Below are positions 26,304 through 35,079 of a DNA stretch of 64,000 nt, piece by piece; position 1 is the stretch's first letter, and every line of letters starts with the position of its first letter. A program made the translations under genes and the position numbers. The notes under the pieces were generated by a model. The model searched no databases. It was not told where the DNA came from and saw only the letters and a list, made by a program, of their open reading frames with translations. The stretch comes from Methylotenera sp. (lineage in GTDB: Bacteria; Pseudomonadota; Gammaproteobacteria; Burkholderiales; Methylophilaceae): the NCBI RefSeq assembly GCF_030653755.1, contig NZ_JAURYU010000011.1:62001-126000 (forward strand), written 5' to 3'.

Positions 26304-28271
26304 CTAACTTTGAATTAATTCTCTTACTTGTTTATTAAATACGGCAACATCTAACGGCTTTGTCATGTAATAAGCCACACCTGCAGCTTGTAATCGATTG
26401 ATGGTGTCTGGCAAAGCGTCTGCACTTAAAATCATCATCGGGATATTTTTTAATCTAGGCTCGGACATCACGTAGTGTACGAGGTTTTCTCCTGAGCCAT
26501 CAGGCAGGTTTAAATCTATTAATAATAGCGAAGGCTGTAACTCGTTTAAATATTGCTTTGCATCTTTGATTGTGGACACACAATGAATGCGCAAATCTCG
26601 TTGACGTAGAATAATGGCTTCAACCAGTGCACGATTACTAATGTTGTCTTCTACATAAAGAATCGAGTGTTTGTTTGATAGATTAAGTTGTTTTGATTTT
26701 TCTTTTTGTTGAGGTTGTTTGCTAACATCTGTATTGGCCTCACAGGCTGAAATTTCAACCCAAAATAGGCTTTTATCTTTTGCAAGATGAATGCTCCCAT
26801 GCATTGCAAGCATAATTTGTTTGGATAGTGCTAAACCTAGACCAGTCCCTTCAATTTTAGTATTTTCTGCACCTAATCTATCGAAAGGTGTAAATACTCT
26901 TTCCCTTAACTCAACAGGAATACCTAGCCCATCATCTTGTACTTCAATCATGATTTGATCTTGCTTACGATAAGCATTTAATTGAACTGCAGAATTAACC
27001 GGACCGTATTTTAGTGCATTAGAAAGTAGGTTGAGTACGACTTGTAATAGTTTTTGTCGGTTAGCCATTGCCCATAGGTTTGGCTCAATATCCGATTTAA
27101 TTTCGATGTCTCGAATTTTTCCGATTGGTGCAATGTAATGTATTGCTTCTTCTAACAAGTTATTAAGGGCTATAGGTGCTAACTCTAATGAGACTTCACC
27201 TGACTCTATTCTTGCAATTTCTAGTACTTCATTAATTAATTTGAGTAAATGTTGACCCGCGCCTTTGATAAGCGAAACACTGTCGCGTTGCTTTCCTGGT
27301 GCTAAATCTTGTTCTAATAGTTGTGCAAATCCTAAAATTGCATTGAGCGGTGTTCTAAGTTCATGACTGGTTCTTGATAAGAACATACTTTTCGAGGCGC
27401 TGGCTTCTTCTGCCTCTTGCCTAGCTTGTAAAGCGTCGCTAATGTTTTTGGCTAGCAATTGAGAGGCGTGATCTAGCTCATCTGAGAGTTGCCCTAATTC
27501 GTCTTTACTGCTTGAGGGTAAATCGAGCGCTTCTGCACGCGCCAAGTGGCCTGCACTGTCCCGAAGTAAACGTACACGTTTAACTATCGTACGTGAAAAG
27601 ATCCAAACAGCCATGAGCGAACCAATAATGCCTGCAATTGCGGCAATGAGCGTGACAGAAATACTTTGCTGACGCTGTAGAAAAATCTCTTGCTGATCTT
27701 GCTCTACTAGTAACGCCTCTTCTGCATTGAGTGCTTCAATTTCTTTTCTAAGCTGGTCTAGCGTGGCGACTTGTGATTTAAATTGCGTAATCAAACTATC
27801 TGAGGCTATTTCTGAGTCGTGATCTGACAGCGCTTTTAAATCTGCTAAGTTCTTAGCAACCAATGGCACGATGACAAGTAAGCGATTCTTTTGCTGATCG
27901 CTTTCTAGGCGATCTTCTAGTGTATTGATAATCTCAGGAAGTATTTTTTCAGCTTCAAAAAAAATGTTTAAGAAGTGTTTGTCACCTGTAAGCAGATAGT
28001 CTCTCACGCCAGTTGATGCTTCTAAAAGCTGGGTATGTACGGTCTGAATATCACGTTGGTTTTGTAAAGCATGCTTAAGATTGTTTTCGAGCATGGTGGA
28101 TTCTAGTTCACGTATATAAAGTGAAGCTAAAGATGCTAATAACACGGTTAACGGTAGCGCAATCACAAACATACCTTTAAACCCAAGGGGCAAATCTTGC
28201 CACGCCTGCGCTGCCCAATGTAGGGGGCTGATGTTTTTTCTTTTCGCTGGGATGTGTGATTTACTCATCAT
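26304..28271 (-). CDS. Hybrid sensor histidine kinase (CHASE3-like, HAMP, HisKA, HATPase, REC)
   Basis: Inner-membrane sensor of about 655 aa. TM1 (about 34-52) and TM2 (about 206-228) flank a periplasmic helical domain with STGVRDYLLTGDKHFL, typical of CHASE3. A HAMP segment follows (RTIVKRVRLLRD), then the H-box SHELRTPLNAILGFAQ (His near 303), N-box NLLSNALKYG, G-boxes DDGLGIP and GTGLGLAL, and a C-terminal receiver with Asp in LLLIDLNLPDG. ATG 28271 or 28268 starts the protein; TTG 28277 is also in frame. It follows the LuxR gene by about 50 nt. The stimulus is unknown. Confidence 0.9.
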   Translation of the reverse strand: MMSKSHIPAKRKNISPLHWAAQAWQDLPLGFKGMFVIALPLTVLLASLASLYIRELESTMLENNLKHALQNQRDIQTVHTQLLEASTGVRDYLLTGDKHFLNIFFEAEKILPEIINTLEDRLESDQQKNRLLVIVPLVAKNLADLKALSDHDSEIASDSLITQFKSQVATLDQLRKEIEALNAEEALLVEQDQQEIFLQRQQSISVTLIAAIAGIIGSLMAVWIFSRTIVKRVRLLRDSAGHLARAEALDLPSSSKDELGQLSDELDHASQLLAKNISDALQARQEAEEASASKSMFLSRTSHELRTPLNAILGFAQLLEQDLAPGKQRDSVSLIKGAGQHLLKLINEVLEIARIESGEVSLELAPIALNNLLEEAIHYIAPIGKIRDIEIKSDIEPNLWAMANRQKLLQVVLNLLSNALKYGPVNSAVQLNAYRKQDQIMIEVQDDGLGIPVELRERVFTPFDRLGAENTKIEGTGLGLALSKQIMLAMHGSIHLAKDKSLFWVEISACEANTDVSKQPQQKEKSKQLNLSNKHSILYVEDNISNRALVEAIILRQRDLRIHCVSTIKDAKQYLNELQPSLLLIDLNLPDGSGENLVHYVMSEPRLKNIPMMILSADALPDTINRLQAAGVAYYMTKPLDVAVFNKQVRELIQS

Positions 28272-28324
28272 TAACAATCATTTTGCAAATATAAATTTAC
28301 AACCTATTAAGACTGATTAGCCTA

Positions 28325-29086
28325 TTAAGATTTATAACCAAGCTCAACTGCCTTCACCGCAGCTTGCGTTCTGTCTTTGACACCAAGTTTATTTAAAATA
28401 CGCTCTACATGAATTTTAGCGGTACCTGATGCAATACCAAGTTTAAGACCTAATTGATTGTTGCTTAAACCAGCGGGCAACAGTGCGAAAATTTCACGCT
28501 CTCGTGGTGTTAGTGTTTCTAAAATAGATAAATCAGCTTCACTACGAGCAGGACCTTGATGCTGTGAAATAGCGAGTGCGATTAAGCCTGATACCGCATT
28601 TAAAGCTTCTATCTCCGCGTTGTTTAGCACTAACTTCTTACCCGAAAAAGCGATGACGCCTTTACCATGCTGCCCTAAAGCGATAGGGACTAAGCACTCA
28701 TGATGTTGTAAGTCTGCATGTGTCCATAATTGTGTACTTTTATTTTCATGAACAGTAAATTGAACTGGGTTCTTTAGCATCATAGCTAATATGCCCATCA
28801 TAGGAATTCTTGATCCTACTGGCAGTGTTTGCCCAATTTGAGTAAATATTACAAGTTTGCCAGAATTTTCAATCGCTAATATTGCGTGTTGTGCAGAGAG
28901 TAAATTACATAATGAATGTAGCAAGCTACTCGCCGCACTGATATTCCAACCGTGTGCAAATAATTGCTGACCAAAGTTTAGATACAGCCGTAAATGGGTA
29001 TCGTTTGCTTGCGTTTCTTTCAAGCTTTGTCTAAGCGCGCGAGCGCTACTTGGTTGATTTATATTTTCATGTAGGTCACTTGGCAT
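28325..29086 (-). CDS. LuxR-family transcriptional regulator with GAF-like sensor
   Basis: About 253 aa. The C-terminal 65 residues are a LuxR/GerE helix-turn-helix (LETLTPREREIFALLPAGLS, then NNQLGLKLGIASGTAKIHVE, ILNKLGVKDRTQAAVKA). The preceding region (about 45-180) has the pattern of a GAF-like domain (AILAIENSGKLVIF, CLVPIALGQHGKGVIAFSG). There is no receiver domain, so a small ligand rather than phosphorylation may control it. ATG 29086 is preferred; GTG 29104 is in frame and TATACT in this region may be promoter. First gene of the LuxR-kinase-receiver run and divergent from the small secreted protein genes, which it may control. Confidence 0.85.
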   Translation of the reverse strand: MPSDLHENINQPSSARALRQSLKETQANDTHLRLYLNFGQQLFAHGWNISAASSLLHSLCNLLSAQHAILAIENSGKLVIFTQIGQTLPVGSRIPMMGILAMMLKNPVQFTVHENKSTQLWTHADLQHHECLVPIALGQHGKGVIAFSGKKLVLNNAEIEALNAVSGLIALAISQHQGPARSEADLSILETLTPREREIFALLPAGLSNNQLGLKLGIASGTAKIHVERILNKLGVKDRTQAAVKAVELGYKS

Positions 29087-29210
29087 ATGCCGAACAGTAT
29101 ACACCGTTATACCTATAATGGTAGATTTTTAGTTGACTCAGACCATTCATAATGCACTCCATCAACAAAGCAATTAAACGAACAACAGACAGTCTTACAA
29201 GGAGAAAAGA

Positions 29211-29471
29211 ATGAAAGCTTTAAATTTAGTAGCAATTGTTTCTTCAGCAGTTTTATTAGTAGCAGGTGCAGCACATGCTGAAAGCAACTATAAGAGTAAT
29301 GCACACAACCAAAATTTTATTTCTAAAAGACCATATCAGCAAGTGGTTACAAAAAGCGATCAGAAAAAAGATCAACAATGGGAAGGTGCAACATTGATTG
29401 AGGATGAAGCGAAAGTTAAAGTGGGTTCAAAAAACCGTAACGCATCGCGCATCAATAAGTATGCTGAATAA
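29211..29471 (+). CDS. Small secreted protein, KRPYQ family copy 1
   Basis: An 86-aa exported protein I do not recognise. The signal peptide ends at AAHA-E (about 23). The mature part contains NFISKRPYQQVVTKSDQKKD and QQWEGATLI, nearly identical in copy 2 and partly in copy 3, but lacks the C-terminal second KRPY motif. AAGGAGA lies 7 nt before the ATG. The mature peptide is small, basic and has no cysteine. First of three tandem paralogues divergent from the LuxR gene, with about 124 nt between. Confidence 0.8.
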   Translation: MKALNLVAIVSSAVLLVAGAAHAESNYKSNAHNQNFISKRPYQQVVTKSDQKKDQQWEGATLIEDEAKVKVGSKNRNASRINKYAE

Positions 29472-29522
29472 GCGAGATACTAAAAATAGTATCACTAGAT
29501 GAAAAACGAATTGGAGAAAATC

Positions 29523-29792
29523 ATGAAAAGTAAAAGTTTAATCACACTAATATCTGCAGCAGCATTGTTGGTAGCAGGTACAACGCATGCTGAAGGTAAC
29601 TTTAAGAATAATGCACATCATCAAAACTTTATTTCTAAAAGACCATATCAACAAGTTGTCACAAATAGTGACCAGAAAAAAGACCAACAGTGGGAAGGTG
29701 CCACACTGATTTCTGATCAGGCTTCAGATGATGTGGTTGCTGGCAGTCGTCATACATTACGTCTTAACATGTTAAGTAAACGCCCATACTAA
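29523..29792 (+). CDS. Small secreted protein, KRPYQ family copy 2
   Basis: An 89-aa paralogue. ATG 29523 has GGAGAA 6 nt upstream and gives a normal signal peptide (cleavage near THA-E); an upstream ATG at 29499 adds eight polar residues and is less likely. The mature part shares NFISKRPYQQVVT and KKDQQWEGATLI with copy 1, and ends LRLNMLSKRPY, a second KRPY motif absent from copy 1. Function unknown. Confidence 0.8.
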   Translation: MKSKSLITLISAAALLVAGTTHAEGNFKNNAHHQNFISKRPYQQVVTNSDQKKDQQWEGATLISDQASDDVVAGSRHTLRLNMLSKRPY

Positions 29793-29850
29793 AGCTAATT
29801 TTTTAAACAATGTTGTACTGAATACAAATACATAATTATTGGAGAATATC

Positions 29851-30123
29851 ATGAAAAACAAATACTTAATCACACTATTGTCTGCAGCAACTTTATTGGC
29901 AGCTGGTGCAGTATCAGCAGATGAAGACTACAAACATATTAATAAACAAAACTTGTCTAAACGCCCATATCAGCAAGCACCTGCTGATCCAGCACTAAAC
30001 AAGAAGGAAAATTTTGAAGGCGCTACATTGATAGACGAGAGTGCTGAAACTGATGGTAAACATAAGCAAATGCGTCTTAACATGTTGGGTAAACGCCCAT
30101 ATGTAGAAAGAAATACGGACTAA
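29851..30123 (+). CDS. Small secreted protein, KRPYQ family copy 3
   Basis: A 90-aa paralogue starting at ATG 29851 (GGAGAA upstream). The signal peptide ends near VSA-DED. It keeps NLSKRPYQQ and FEGATLID and the C-terminal MRLNMLGKRPYVE, but the middle is diverged (APADPALNKKEN). The longer spacing before it (58 nt) and greater divergence suggest it is the oldest duplicate. A PhoB-box-like pair starts one base after its coding sequence ends, followed by a terminator. Confidence 0.8.
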   Translation: MKNKYLITLLSAATLLAAGAVSADEDYKHINKQNLSKRPYQQAPADPALNKKENFEGATLIDESAETDGKHKQMRLNMLGKRPYVERNTD

Positions 30124-30140
30124 TGTCATAGATATGTCAT
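30124..30140 (+). promoter_or_regulatory. PhoB-box-like perfect repeat after the small secreted genes
   Basis: Two perfect TGTCAT half-sites (30124-30129 and 30135-30140) 11 bp apart, immediately after the copy 3 stop codon and 141 nt before sulP. Any promoter built on it would start inside the left arm of the following terminator hairpin, so its transcript could escape that terminator. It may also be coincidental. Confidence 0.5.
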
Positions 30141-30157
30141 ATTAGTTTTTTAAGCTT

Positions 30158-30188
30158 GCCCTGCCGTTATTTAACTGGCAGGGCTTTT
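30158..30188 (+). terminator. Terminator after the small secreted protein genes
   Basis: GCCCTGCC (30158-30165) pairs with GGCAGGGC (30177-30184) around an 11-nt loop, followed by TTTT. Confidence 0.85.
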
Positions 30189-30280
30189 GCGATTGTAGGC
30201 GTTTGATATAGTATTCTTAGCGTTACCTCAAGCTTATAAGCTAATCATTATCATTTTTATAAAAGGAATTAAAATAAAAA

Positions 30281-31825
30281 ATGAATTTATTCAAAGAGTT
30301 TAAAAGCGATTTTCCGGCAAGTATTGTCGTATTTTTTGTGGCATTGCCATTGTGTTTAGGTATCGCACTTGCTTCTGGCGCACCATTATTTTCAGGTGTG
30401 ATTGCAGGTATTGTTGGCGGTATTGTTGTGGGTATGTTTAGTGGGTCTCAGCTTGGGGTGAGTGGCCCTGCTGCGGGTCTTGCGGTGATTGTGCTCACGG
30501 CAATTGGAACATTAGGTTCTTTTGAAGCATTTTTATTATCTGTGATGGTCGCTGGGGTGATTCAGTTTTTACTTGGCTATTTTAAAGCTGGCTTCATTGC
30601 ATACTTTGTACCTTCATCTGTCATTAAGGGGATGTTAACGGGTATCGGCTTATTGATTATACTTAAACAGATACCGCATGCATTGGGTTACGATGATGAC
30701 TACCAAGGTAGTGAGTCTTTCGTGCAGGCTGATGGTAACAATACGTTTACTGCCTTAGCTGATGCATGGAATTTACTAACGCCAGGTGCCTTATTAATTG
30801 CAGCTATTTCTATGGTGATCCTAATTTTATGGGATACAACCTTAACAAAGAAAAATCGCTTGTTTGAATTGCTACAAGGTCCGATTGTTGTAGTGCTTGT
30901 TGGTATTTTATTAAACTATCTGTTCCAGTCAGGTGTTCTTAATTTTTCTTTAGCAGAAAAGCAGATTGTGCAATTGCCAGTTGCTAATAACCTCGGTGAG
31001 TTTGTTGGCCAGTTTACAACGCCAGATTTCTCACAGCTTACTAATATAGAAATTTATAAAGTCGGTTTAGTGATGGCGATTGTGGCGAGCTTAGAAACAC
31101 TTTTATGCGTAGAGGCAACTGATAAGCTAGATCCAGTTAAGCGTATTACACCAACAAATCAAGAGCTTAAGGCACAAGGCATTGGTAATGTGTTGTCAGG
31201 CTTGATCGGTGGATTACCTATTACACAAGTCATTGTGCGTAGTTCTGCAAATATCACCTTTGGCGCCAAAAGTAAGCTGTCAGCAATTTTGCATGGTATT
31301 TGGCTATTGCTCAGTGCAGTGACGATTGCAGGTATGTTGAACATGATTCCTTTAGCTAGTTTGGCTGCCATTTTGATTATGGTGGGTTATAAGTTAGCTA
31401 AGCCATCATTGTTTTCACATATGTATAAGTTAGGCTGGGAACAGTTCGCGCCATTTATAGCGACTGTTGTCGCTATATTGCTCACAGACTTATTAACAGG
31501 GATTGCCATTGGTTTAGTGGTCGGTATTTTCTATACCCTACATCATAGTTACCGTAACTCTCACTATCTTAAAGAGAGCAAAACGACAGAGGATGGTCGT
31601 CAGGTTCATCACATTGTATTAGCTGAAGAGGTTTCATTCTTTAATAAGGCGAGCATTTTGCAAGTGCTCGAGGCGATACCTAAAAATGCAAAAGTGGTTA
31701 TCGATTGCTCTAATTGTAAGTCGATTGCGTATGACGTCGTCGAGTTTATTCGTGATTATCCACTCCACGCTAAATTAAAAAATATTGAAGTCGAAACAAT
31801 TAATTTTATTCAGCCTAAGTATTAA
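30281..31825 (+). CDS. SulP-family anion transporter (probable bicarbonate uptake)
   Basis: A 514-aa inner-membrane transporter with about 12 hydrophobic segments and a C-terminal STAS domain (about 435-510; VSFFNKASILQVLE, KVVIDCSNCKSI). The SulP core is recognisable: ASIVVFFVALPLCLGIALASG at the N-terminus, SGPAAGLAVIVL in TM3, and GLIGGLPITQVIVRSSANI in the middle. SulP proteins carry sulfate, bicarbonate or other anions. The carbonic anhydrase gene 58 nt downstream argues for bicarbonate, which would supply carboxylases such as carbamoyl-phosphate synthase; sulfate remains possible. Confidence 0.9.
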   Translation: MNLFKEFKSDFPASIVVFFVALPLCLGIALASGAPLFSGVIAGIVGGIVVGMFSGSQLGVSGPAAGLAVIVLTAIGTLGSFEAFLLSVMVAGVIQFLLGYFKAGFIAYFVPSSVIKGMLTGIGLLIILKQIPHALGYDDDYQGSESFVQADGNNTFTALADAWNLLTPGALLIAAISMVILILWDTTLTKKNRLFELLQGPIVVVLVGILLNYLFQSGVLNFSLAEKQIVQLPVANNLGEFVGQFTTPDFSQLTNIEIYKVGLVMAIVASLETLLCVEATDKLDPVKRITPTNQELKAQGIGNVLSGLIGGLPITQVIVRSSANITFGAKSKLSAILHGIWLLLSAVTIAGMLNMIPLASLAAILIMVGYKLAKPSLFSHMYKLGWEQFAPFIATVVAILLTDLLTGIAIGLVVGIFYTLHHSYRNSHYLKESKTTEDGRQVHHIVLAEEVSFFNKASILQVLEAIPKNAKVVIDCSNCKSIAYDVVEFIRDYPLHAKLKNIEVETINFIQPKY

Positions 31826-31883
31826 TAGCATTAATGATACTAAGGTCAAGCTTGTTAATAAAGATCAATGATAGGAAATAAAA

Positions 31884-32528
31884 ATGTACAAACACCCATT
31901 ACTTAATCGCGACTTAATGTCTCCAAAAGAAGCTTTAGATATTCTAATTGAAGGTAATATTCGGTTTACGAGTAACTATTCTGAAGATAAAGACTTTCAA
32001 AGTTTGCTGAATATTACTAAAGATAAGCAACATCCTTTTGCCTCTTTTTTAAGTTGCAGTGATTCTCGTGCACCAGTTGAATTGTTATTTGACCAAGCGT
32101 TAGGTGATATTTTCAGCGTGCGTTTGGCAGGTAACATTGCGTCTGATAAAGCCATTGGTAGCTTAGAGTTTGGTTCTAAATATTTGGGTAGCAAATTGAT
32201 CGTTGTGATGGGGCATACCAGTTGTGGTGCTGTTAAAGCTGCATGCGATGATTTTAAAGATGGGCATATTGGCGAAATTATTAACTTTATTAAACCATCT
32301 ATTCGTCACGAAAAAACTGTACTGAACAAAGATGATAGAAACTCTAAAAATCCAGACTTTGTTCAAAAGATTAATGTGCTGAATGTAAAGCATCAGATTG
32401 ATACCATTATTCGTCAAAGTGATATCGTGAATGACATGATTGAAGCACGCCAAATTGCGATTGTTGGGTCTATTTATGATCTTGCTACAGGTAAGGTTAA
32501 CTTCTTAGAAGACACTTATGTTGGCTAA
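31884..32528 (+). CDS. Beta-class carbonic anhydrase
   Basis: Interconverts CO2 and bicarbonate using zinc. The 214 residues contain the beta-class ligands in SCSDSRAP (Cys and the Asp-Arg dyad, near 53-57) and GHTSCGAVKAA (His and Cys, near 110-113). It lacks a signal peptide, so it acts in the cytoplasm. Paired with the SulP transporter, it probably maintains the intracellular bicarbonate pool. A long perfect terminator follows. Confidence 0.94.
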   Translation: MYKHPLLNRDLMSPKEALDILIEGNIRFTSNYSEDKDFQSLLNITKDKQHPFASFLSCSDSRAPVELLFDQALGDIFSVRLAGNIASDKAIGSLEFGSKYLGSKLIVVMGHTSCGAVKAACDDFKDGHIGEIINFIKPSIRHEKTVLNKDDRNSKNPDFVQKINVLNVKHQIDTIIRQSDIVNDMIEARQIAIVGSIYDLATGKVNFLEDTYVG

Positions 32529-32536
32529 TAGTTAAT

Positions 32537-32574
32537 CCGTAAAAAAAACCGCCAATAGGCGGTTTTTTTTACGG
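32537..32574. terminator. Bidirectional terminator between carbonic anhydrase gene and fdx
   Basis: A perfect 17-bp inverted repeat (CCGTA8CCGCC / GGCGGT8ACGG) with an AATA loop. A- and T-runs on both sides allow termination on both strands. Confidence 0.92.
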
Positions 32575-32631
32575 GTAGAACATTAATTAATTTACCGCGA
32601 GCTTTGTAGGCTAGCAGTTGTTTTGATTTTT

Positions 32632-32973
32632 CTAGCGATGGCCTTCTTTTGCCATGTTGATGCTGTATTTTGGAATTTCTACGACTAAGTCTTCTGTGCC
32701 AACCACAGCTTGGCACGATAGCCTTGAGTTTGGCTCTAAGCCCCATGCTTTATCAAGCAAATCATCTTCTTGCTCTGTAGATTCGCTGAGTGATTTAAAA
32801 CCCTCACGTACGATGACATGGCATGTTGTACATGCGCAGGCTTTGTCGCAGGCATGATCGATATCAATGTCATTGTTTAGTAAGACATCACAGATAGATT
32901 CGCCAGTTTGTGCTTCAATGGCTGCGCCATCGGGACATAGTTCTACATGTGGCAGAATAATAATTTGTGGCAT
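32632..32973 (-). CDS. fdx: ISC-type [2Fe-2S] ferredoxin
   Basis: A 113-aa adrenodoxin-type ferredoxin supplying electrons for Fe-S cluster assembly. The cluster cysteines are in HACDKACACTTCHV and RLSCQAVV (the C-x5-C-x2-C ... C pattern). VREGFKSLSES and EQEDDLLDKAWGLEP match E. coli Fdx closely. Last gene of the isc run on the minus strand. Confidence 0.95.
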   Translation of the reverse strand: MPQIIILPHVELCPDGAAIEAQTGESICDVLLNNDIDIDHACDKACACTTCHVIVREGFKSLSESTEQEDDLLDKAWGLEPNSRLSCQAVVGTEDLVVEIPKYSINMAKEGHR

Positions 32974-33068
32974 GTTGTTTCCTTAAAGTAGGCCCGATTT
33001 GTAAATCGTGAGTGGCGGTAGTAACCACGCAATTTCGGTCATGTTACTATCGAAATATAATATCGCGC

Positions 33069-34964
33069 CTACAGGTTAATTGAATCTAAATTTTTTCCTG
33101 CTAGCGCACGGCTTACGCTGGCGTTCATGCGGGCAGCTGCAAATGCCTCCGTTGCATGATTGAGCGTATCCACTGCTTGATTAATCGCAGTAGCATCTTC
33201 AGCCGTTGTAAGTGCTTGCAATTTTTTAATTTCGGCCTCAATTGCTTCTACTTCAGTTGCACTGATTAAATTGCCATCTACGGCTAAAGCGGCACTTACT
33301 GAGCTGATAATTGCGCCTGCATTCACTCTTGCTTCTGCAAGCATACGTGCTTTTTTATCTTCTTCGGCACTATTAAATGATGCTTTAAGCATGTTGGTGA
33401 TTTCATCTTCAGTGAGTCCGTAAGATGGTTTCACGGCAATATTTGCTTCAATACCTGTACTTTGCTCACGGGCTGATACTGATAACAAGCCATCAGCATC
33501 TACCGTAAACGTTACACGAATTCGTGCTGCACCAGCTGCCATGGGTGGTATGCCGCGCAATTCAAAACGGGCTAAGGATCTACAGTCGCTGACCAGTTCT
33601 CGCTCACCTTGCACAACATGAACACTCATCGCGGTTTGTCCATCTTTATAAGTGGTGAACTCTTGGGCGCGAGCAATTGGTAGTGTGCTATTACGATGGA
33701 TGACCTTTTCTACAAGCCCACCCATGGTTTCTAAGCCTAAAGAGAGCGGGGTAACGTCTAGTAGCAATAAGTCATCGTCACTCTTGTTGCCAGCCAAGAT
33801 ATTTGCTTGAATCGCTGCACCTAAGGCAACGACTTTATCAGGGTCTAAATTAGTGAGAGGTTCTTGCTGAAAATATTCTTGTACTGCATGTCTAATATGC
33901 GGCATACGTGTAGCACCACCAACCATGACTACACCATTAATGTCTTCAAGGTTAAGTTTGGCATCGCGCATTGCTTTGCGTGTTGGTGATAAGGTTTTGC
34001 TGACTAAATGCTCGGTGACTTCTACCAATTGAGACGCGGTAAGTGTTACGTCTACCAATGTACCGTTGCTTAATTTGCAAACAATTTGTGCTTCAAAGTT
34101 GTCAGTGAGCCATTCTTTTGCCTGACGTGCTTTTGTGAGCAACAGTCTGGTATCTTCTTCAGTAAGCGGTGAGAAATTGGCATTGGTTTCACGTACTTTA
34201 TCTAACACCCAGCAATAGATGCGGTGATCAAAGTCGTCACCGCCAAGCGCTGCGTCACCATTGGTAGCAAGTACCTCAAATACACCTTTAGATAAACGTA
34301 AGATAGACACATCGAATGTGCCGCCACCTAAATCGTAAATGACAAAAGTGCCTTCTGCGGCGTTATCTAGGCCATAGGCTACCGCAGCAGCCGTTGGTTC
34401 ATTGAGTAAGCGTAGTACATTTAAACCTGCTAAACGTGCAGCATCTTTAGTAGCTTGACGCTGCGCATCATCAAAGTAAGCGGGCACTGTAATGACTGCA
34501 CCTACTAATTCTCCGCCTAGAGATTTTTCTGCACGTGCTTTGAGTGCTTTAAGGATTTCAGCCGAAATCTCAATAGGTGTTTTAAGACCAGCACGGGTTT
34601 GTAGTTGCAAGCTACGTGTTGTCGTTGAGTCTGTACCCTCTACAAATCGATATGGGATATGTGCTTTATTGGAGATGTCATTTAAACTACGACCCATAAA
34701 ACGTTTGACTGATGTAATCGTGTTGATTGGGTCTTCGCTTTGGTGTGCTTGCGCCTCGTGGCCAACGACAATGTCCCCATTAGGCATGTAGCGAACAACA
34801 GAGGGTAATAAAGCATGACCAAAGTCGTCTTGCAAAACGGTGCTCATGCCACTGCGAACAGTGGCAATCAGTGAATTGGTGGTGCCTAAGTCGATGCCTA
34901 CAGCAAGTCTATGCTGATGTGGTGCGGCACTCATGCCAGGTTCTGAAATTTGGAGTAATGCCAT
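33069..34964 (-). CDS. hscA: Fe-S assembly Hsp70-type chaperone HscA
   Basis: Specialised DnaK-like ATPase that, with HscB, promotes cluster transfer from IscU. The 631 aa begin the ATPase domain at [16 protein letters not shown] after an 18-residue leader; [13 protein letters not shown] and [13 protein letters not shown] are the Hsp70 signatures, [13 protein letters not shown] the third. The substrate-binding domain starts near 400 ([18 protein letters not shown]) and the helical lid lacks the EEVD-like tail, as expected for HscA. Confidence 0.96.
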   Translation of the reverse strand: MALLQISEPGMSAAPHQHRLAVGIDLGTTNSLIATVRSGMSTVLQDDFGHALLPSVVRYMPNGDIVVGHEAQAHQSEDPINTITSVKRFMGRSLNDISNKAHIPYRFVEGTDSTTTRSLQLQTRAGLKTPIEISAEILKALKARAEKSLGGELVGAVITVPAYFDDAQRQATKDAARLAGLNVLRLLNEPTAAAVAYGLDNAAEGTFVIYDLGGGTFDVSILRLSKGVFEVLATNGDAALGGDDFDHRIYCWVLDKVRETNANFSPLTEEDTRLLLTKARQAKEWLTDNFEAQIVCKLSNGTLVDVTLTASQLVEVTEHLVSKTLSPTRKAMRDAKLNLEDINGVVMVGGATRMPHIRHAVQEYFQQEPLTNLDPDKVVALGAAIQANILAGNKSDDDLLLLDVTPLSLGLETMGGLVEKVIHRNSTLPIARAQEFTTYKDGQTAMSVHVVQGERELVSDCRSLARFELRGIPPMAAGAARIRVTFTVDADGLLSVSAREQSTGIEANIAVKPSYGLTEDEITNMLKASFNSAEEDKKARMLAEARVNAGAIISSVSAALAVDGNLISATEVEAIEAEIKKLQALTTAEDATAINQAVDTLNHATEAFAAARMNASVSRALAGKNLDSINL

Positions 34965-35048
34965 AAGTTTACTTGTTGCTTATCTATTATTTGCTACATT
35001 GATGTGATTGCTATGCTAATGATATAGCTTTTATTCGCTAACTTTTAA

Positions 35049-35079
35049 TCATCTAGCTGTTCTAGTCATCTAGCTGTTC
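35049..35079. repeat. Short tandem duplication at the 3' end of hscB
   Basis: TCATCTAGCTGTTC occurs at 35049-35062 and 35066-35079 (period 17). The second copy encodes the last residues EQLDD of HscB on the minus strand; the first lies just after the stop codon and looks like a recent slippage duplication that moved the stop. Confidence 0.6.
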
